From Lachnospiraceae bacterium (GTDB taxonomy: Bacteria; Bacillota; Clostridia; Lachnospirales; Lachnospiraceae): 34,981 nt of DNA. This document shows positions 32,801 through 34,981 of the stretch, piece after piece. A model generated the notes under the pieces. The model was not told the origin of the DNA. It did not search any database and worked only from the letters and a program-made list of their open reading frames with translations. Made by a program: the position numbers and the translations under genes. The DNA lies in assembly GCA_014804695.1 (NCBI GenBank), contig JAAUZJ010000041.1, positions 1-34,981 of the forward strand, read 5' to 3'. The number at the start of each line of letters is the position of its first letter. The first letter of the stretch is position 1.

Positions 32801-33652
32801 GGCGGCGTAGCTACCATTAAGGATACCAAGAAGAAACGTGAAGTAGTTATTACGAATGACGAGACCGGGGAATCCAAGACATACCTCATTCCTTACGGCT
32901 CCAGAATCAAGATTCTCGACGGCGCTGTATTAGAGGCCGGAGATGAATTGACAGAGGGTAGTGTTAATCCTCATGACCTTCTCAAGATTAAGGGAATCCG
33001 TGCAGTGCAGGATTATATGCTTAGGGAAGTTCAGAGAGTATATCGTCTGCAAGGTGTTGATATTGCTGATAAGCATATTGAAGTTATTGTACGTCAGATG
33101 CTTAAAAAGGTACGTATCGAGACCAGCGGTGACTCTGAATATCTTCCGGGAACATTGGTAGACGTACTTGAATTCGAGGATATGAATAAAGAGTTGACAG
33201 ATGCAGGAAAAGAGCCGGCTGACGGAAAACAGATCATGCTTGGAATTACCAAAGCCGCACTTGCAACGAACTCATTCCTTTCCGCAGCATCATTCCAGGA
33301 GACCACCAAGGTACTTACGGAAGCTGCAATTAAGGGTAAGATCGATCCGCTCATCGGCCTTAAAGAAAATGTATTGATTGGTAAACTTATTCCGGCTGGA
33401 ACAGGAATGAAGAGATACCGCAATACCAAGTTAAGCACCGATGGAAACCTTTTATCTAAACTTAATATGGATGATGAAATAAGTTTTGACGACGGTGCGC
33501 AGTTAGGCGAAGATAAAGAAATAGATATGGCGGAAGATACAGATGATGAAATCATGGAAGACATGATGGAAATAGACGAAGCCGAGGAAATCATGGATGA
33601 TGAAATCGACGAAGAGATAATGGCGCAGGAAGTCGCAGAGATAATGGAATAA
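29897..33652 (+). CDS. rpoC: RNA polymerase beta-prime subunit
   Basis: A 1251-residue beta-prime subunit. Zinc site 1 is at residues 67-85 (CHC then [10 protein letters not shown]). The catalytic magnesium loop NADFDGDQM is near 454-462. The second zinc site is built by CCEGSD and [17 protein letters not shown], and the trigger-loop region holds [20 protein letters not shown]. The C-terminus ends in a strongly acidic stretch of about 55 residues ([18 protein letters not shown] and onward), not part of the core enzyme. AAAGGAG precedes ATG by nine bases. It is cotranscribed with rpoB and ends just before a terminator that surrounds the rpsL promoter. Confidence 0.98.
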   Translation: MAEIKQETYQPMTFDAIRIGLASPEKIREWSRGEVLKPETINYRTLKPEKDGLYCEKIFGPSKDWECHCGKYKKIRYKGVVCDRCGVEVTKASVRRERMGHIALAAPVSHIWYFKGIPSRMGLILDLSPRVLEKVLYFAAYIVLDAGETDLEYKQVLSEKEYQDARETWGSKFRVGMGAEAIKELLQAIDLEAEAIELKAGLSDSSGQKNARIIKRLEVVEAFRESGNKPEWMIMDAIPVIPPDLRPMVQLDGGRFATSDLNDLYRRIINRNNRLKRLLELGAPDIIVRNEKRMLQEAVDALIDNGRRGRPVTGPGNRALKSLSDMLKGKSGRFRQNLLGKRVDYSGRSVIVVGPELKIYQCGLPKEMAIELFKPFVMKELVSRGISQNIKNAKKLVERLDTQVWDVLEEVIREHPVMLNRAPTLHRLGIQAFEPILVEGKAIKLHPLVCTAFNADFDGDQMAVHLPLSVEAQAECRFLLLSPNNLLKPSDGGPVAVPSQDMVLGIYYLTQEREGVVGEGKYFKNINEAILAYENNECTLHSRIHVRVQKETADGEVITSVEESTLGRFIFNEILPQDLGFVDRSKPENFLKLEVDFHVGKKQLKQILEKVINIHGAVKTAEVLDLIKSTGYKYSTKAAMTVSISDMTVPAKKQEMLDEAQATVDKIALNFRRGLITEEERYRAVVETWNETDKELTEVLLSGLDKYNNIFMMADSGARGSNQQIKQLAGMRGLMADTMGRTIELPIKSNFREGLDVLEYFMSAHGARKGLSDTALRTADSGYLTRRMVDVSQELIIRETDCCEGSDEIPGMYVKAFMDGRETIEGLKDRIVGRVACEEIKDKDGNVIVKRNHMITPSRAAKILSVGVNDKGEPVEAVKIRTILTCRSHIGICAKCYGANMATGEAVQVGEAVGIIAAQSIGEPGTQLTMRTFHAGGVAGDDITQGLPRVEELFEARKPKGLAIIAEFGGVATIKDTKKKREVVITNDETGESKTYLIPYGSRIKILDGAVLEAGDELTEGSVNPHDLLKIKGIRAVQDYMLREVQRVYRLQGVDIADKHIEVIVRQMLKKVRIETSGDSEYLPGTLVDVLEFEDMNKELTDAGKEPADGKQIMLGITKAALATNSFLSAASFQETTKVLTEAAIKGKIDPLIGLKENVLIGKLIPAGTGMKRYRNTKLSTDGNLLSKLNMDDEISFDDGAQLGEDKEIDMAEDTDDEIMEDMMEIDEAEEIMDDEIDEEIMAQEVAEIME

Positions 33653-33688
33653 AAAATATTCCGGGATAAAATAAATTTATAAAATGTA

Positions 33689-33717
33689 TTGACAACGCAT
33701 TCTCAGGCAAGTATACT
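33689..33717 (+). promoter_or_regulatory. Sigma-A promoter of rpsL, nested in the rpoC terminator
   Basis: TTGACA (33689-33694), 17 bases, TATACT (33712-33717). The spacer contains the 5' arm and the -10 lies in the loop of the terminator hairpin. A start near 33724 leaves only the 3' arm in the new RNA. Confidence 0.9.
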
Positions 33718-33747
33718 ATTTTAGTGTGCATGAGAATGCGTTTTTTT
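33694..33747 (+). terminator. Terminator after rpoC with a promoter in its loop
   Basis: A perfect 12-bp stem (33694-33705 with 33731-33742), a 25-base loop and a run of seven T (33741-33747). Only RNA read through from rpoC contains both arms. Confidence 0.85.
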
Positions 33748-33772
33748 GTTTGCAAAAAATTTTCATGTGCGC

Positions 33773-33811
33773 AGATTGCCAGGCAAAATTGCCAGGCAAG
33801 ATTGCCTTGGG
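33773..33811 (+). repeat. Three 13-nt near-tandem repeats in the rpsL leader
   Basis: AGATTGCCAGGCA, AAATTGCCAGGCA and AGATTGCCTTGGG follow each other. Each of the first two holds TTGCC and GGCAA, which can pair between copies, so the leader can take alternative short hairpins before the AGGAGGTGA site. Function unknown. Confidence 0.7.
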
Positions 33812-33845
33812 CAGATAACAAGTATATTAACAGGAGGTGAAAAGA

Positions 33846-34265
33846 ATGCCAACATTTAACCAGTTAGTCAGAAAAGGACGTCAGACATCTGTTAAGAAGT
33901 CAACTGCACCTGCTTTGCTGAAAGGATACAATTCCCTTCACAAAACAGCAATAGACACGGCTTCTCCGCAAAAGAGAGGTGTTTGTACAGCTGTTAAGAC
34001 AGCAACTCCTAAGAAGCCTAACTCAGCTCTTAGAAAGATCGCCAGAGTTCGTCTTTCTAACGGAATTGAAGTTACAAGCTACATTCCGGGAGAAGGTCAC
34101 AACCTGCAGGAGCATAGCGTTGTTTTGATCAGGGGCGGAAGAGTAAAAGACTTACCTGGTACAAGATACCATATTATCAGAGGTACTCTTGATACTGCGG
34201 GAGTCGCTAACAGAAAACAGGCTCGTTCCAAATACGGCGCTAAGAGACCTAAAGCATCAAAATAG
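33846..34265 (+). CDS. rpsL: 30S ribosomal protein S12
   Basis: A 139-residue S12, placed at the decoding centre where it affects accuracy. ATG 33846 gives the normal [12 protein letters not shown] start and has AGGAGGTGA seven bases upstream; three codons of upstream frame are discarded. The conserved loops read [19 protein letters not shown] and [13 protein letters not shown]. The Lys positions altered in streptomycin-resistant mutants are the wild-type ones, so it looks streptomycin-sensitive. It is first in the str-type unit rpsL-rpsG-(fusA). Confidence 0.98.
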   Translation: MPTFNQLVRKGRQTSVKKSTAPALLKGYNSLHKTAIDTASPQKRGVCTAVKTATPKKPNSALRKIARVRLSNGIEVTSYIPGEGHNLQEHSVVLIRGGRVKDLPGTRYHIIRGTLDTAGVANRKQARSKYGAKRPKASK

Positions 34266-34499
34266 GTTTAGAAATTAGGACCACAAACAGAACTAATTTA
34301 GTGTTGGGATTCTTATGCAGTACCGTTTTTGGAAGCTGCAGAGCACAGTACCCTGTGTTATGAATTGACCTAATGAGTCAATATATATTATAGGAAACCG
34401 CACGAACACATTGAATTAGAGGACACATGTGAGTACCGATGATTTATTGAAGCAGTAATATGATATATTGCTGCAAATATTAATAAGGAGGGAAGAACC
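34266..34499 (+). promoter_or_regulatory. Structured gap between rpsL and rpsG
   Basis: These 234 bases hold no gene. Several hairpins fit: a 6-bp stem at about 34348-34364 (CACAG/CTGTG core), a 6-bp stem at about 34366-34384 (ATTGAC/GTCAAT), and a 10-bp stem with one G-U (34452-34461 with 34465-34474) just before the rpsG ribosome site. S7 represses its own mRNA in other bacteria through this gap, so this is a candidate S7 site (inference). A weak TTGACC/TATA promoter-like pair is also present. Confidence 0.45.
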
Positions 34500-34970
34500 G
34501 TGCCACGTAAAGGACATGTATCAAAAAGAGATGTATTAGCAGATCCTTTATACAATGATAAGGTAGTTACGAAGCTTATCAATAACGTAATGTTGGATGG
34601 TAAGAAGGGCGTTGCTCAGAAAATTGTATATGGGGCATTTACAAGAGTAGAAGAAAAAGCCGGCAAACCGGCGCTTGAAGTATTCGAGGAGGCAATGAAT
34701 AATATCATGCCTGTTCTTGAAGTAAAAGCAAGACGTATCGGCGGCGCTACCTATCAGGTACCGATTGAAGTCCGTCCGGACAGACGTCAGGCATTAGGAC
34801 TTCGCTGGCTGACCATGTTTTCACGTAAAAGAGGCGAGAAGACAATGGAAGAAAGACTTGCTAACGAAATTCTTGACGCTGCAAATAACACAGGCGCAGC
34901 CGTGAAGAGAAAAGAAGATATGCACAAAATGGCAGAAGCAAACAAAGCATTTGCTCATTACAGATTCTAA
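34500..34970 (+). CDS. rpsG: 30S ribosomal protein S7
   Basis: A 156-residue S7, normal length. It organises the head of the small subunit near the E site and binds 16S rRNA early in assembly. The sequence begins [20 protein letters not shown] and has [20 protein letters not shown] (two adjoining motifs), [17 protein letters not shown] and the C-terminal [20 protein letters not shown]. The start codon is GTG, with AAGGAGGGA about seven bases before it. It follows rpsL after an unusually long gap. Confidence 0.98.
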   Translation: MPRKGHVSKRDVLADPLYNDKVVTKLINNVMLDGKKGVAQKIVYGAFTRVEEKAGKPALEVFEEAMNNIMPVLEVKARRIGGATYQVPIEVRPDRRQALGLRWLTMFSRKRGEKTMEERLANEILDAANNTGAAVKRKEDMHKMAEANKAFAHYRF

Positions 34971-34971
34971 T

Positions 34972-34977
34972 AGGAGG
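34972..34977 (+). promoter_or_regulatory. Ribosome binding site of the next gene, probably fusA
   Basis: AGGAGG right after the rpsG stop, at the window edge. Elongation factor G (fusA) is the usual next gene after rpsG; its start lies outside the window. Confidence 0.6.
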
Positions 34978-34981
34978 ACAA

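Noticed and set aside
33094..33594. Minus-strand 166-codon Ser/Ile-rich frame opposite rpoC
   Set aside because: It is the complement of the acidic rpoC end; the composition is a by-product.
1..34981. CRISPR arrays, tRNA or rRNA genes, transposases and phage genes
   Set aside because: None was seen by eye. There are no regularly spaced repeats, no tRNA-like cloverleaf with CCA end and no transposase motifs.

Overview
The window looks like a low-GC, Gram-positive, flagellated clostridium, most likely a member of the Lachnospiraceae. The reasons are strong AAGGAGG ribosome sites, TTGACA/TATAAT promoters, a zinc-type L33, a short SecE, a Firmicutes-type L10 leader, and acidic C-terminal tails on RpoB and RpoC. 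No database search was possible. Family calls come from motifs, length and gene order.

Region 1 (1-18035) is a motility and glycosylation region. The first bases encode the last 16 residues of a flagellin, followed by a strong terminator. Next come many glycosyltransferase genes. Five encode paralogous proteins made of a GT2 domain plus a TPR domain (157-1203, 3591-4649, 4686-5768, 10787-11914, 12034-13083). Others encode a plain GT2 (5865-6674), a CgeB/DUF3880-like transferase (6691-7848) and a GT4 (1437-2564). The GT4 overlaps an unrecognised gene (2561-3565), and a close match to a flagellar sigma-28/sigma-D promoter lies just upstream. A UDP-galactopyranose mutase gene (glf) sits behind a small HTH regulator. 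A FliD-like gene closes the region. I infer that much of this block decorates flagellin with a glycan.

Inside it, 7978-10770 is a gene graveyard. It holds remnants of a CDP-glycerol glycerophosphotransferase, an SGNH hydrolase, a GT2 and a DUF4143 ATPase, each broken by one-base shifts, stops or deletions. It starts beside a perfect 50-nt palindrome that reads as two mirror-image promoters. A stand-alone acyl-CoA carboxylase carboxyltransferase (15030-16640) lies between glf and the fliD-like gene.

Region 2 (18416-34981) is the transcription and translation core: rpmG-secE-nusG-rplK-rplA, then rplJ-rplL-rpoB-rpoC-rpsL-rpsG, ending in the ribosome site of the next gene, probably fusA. Two unrelated genes interrupt the usual order between rplA and rplJ. 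One encodes a CapA-like protein, possibly from a leaderless mRNA. The other encodes a CBS / SGNH-like / citrate-lyase-ligase-like fusion carrying a run of eight G. Control elements are clear: an L10 leader with attenuator, an rplL-rpoB terminator plus promoter, and an rpoC terminator wrapped around the rpsL promoter.
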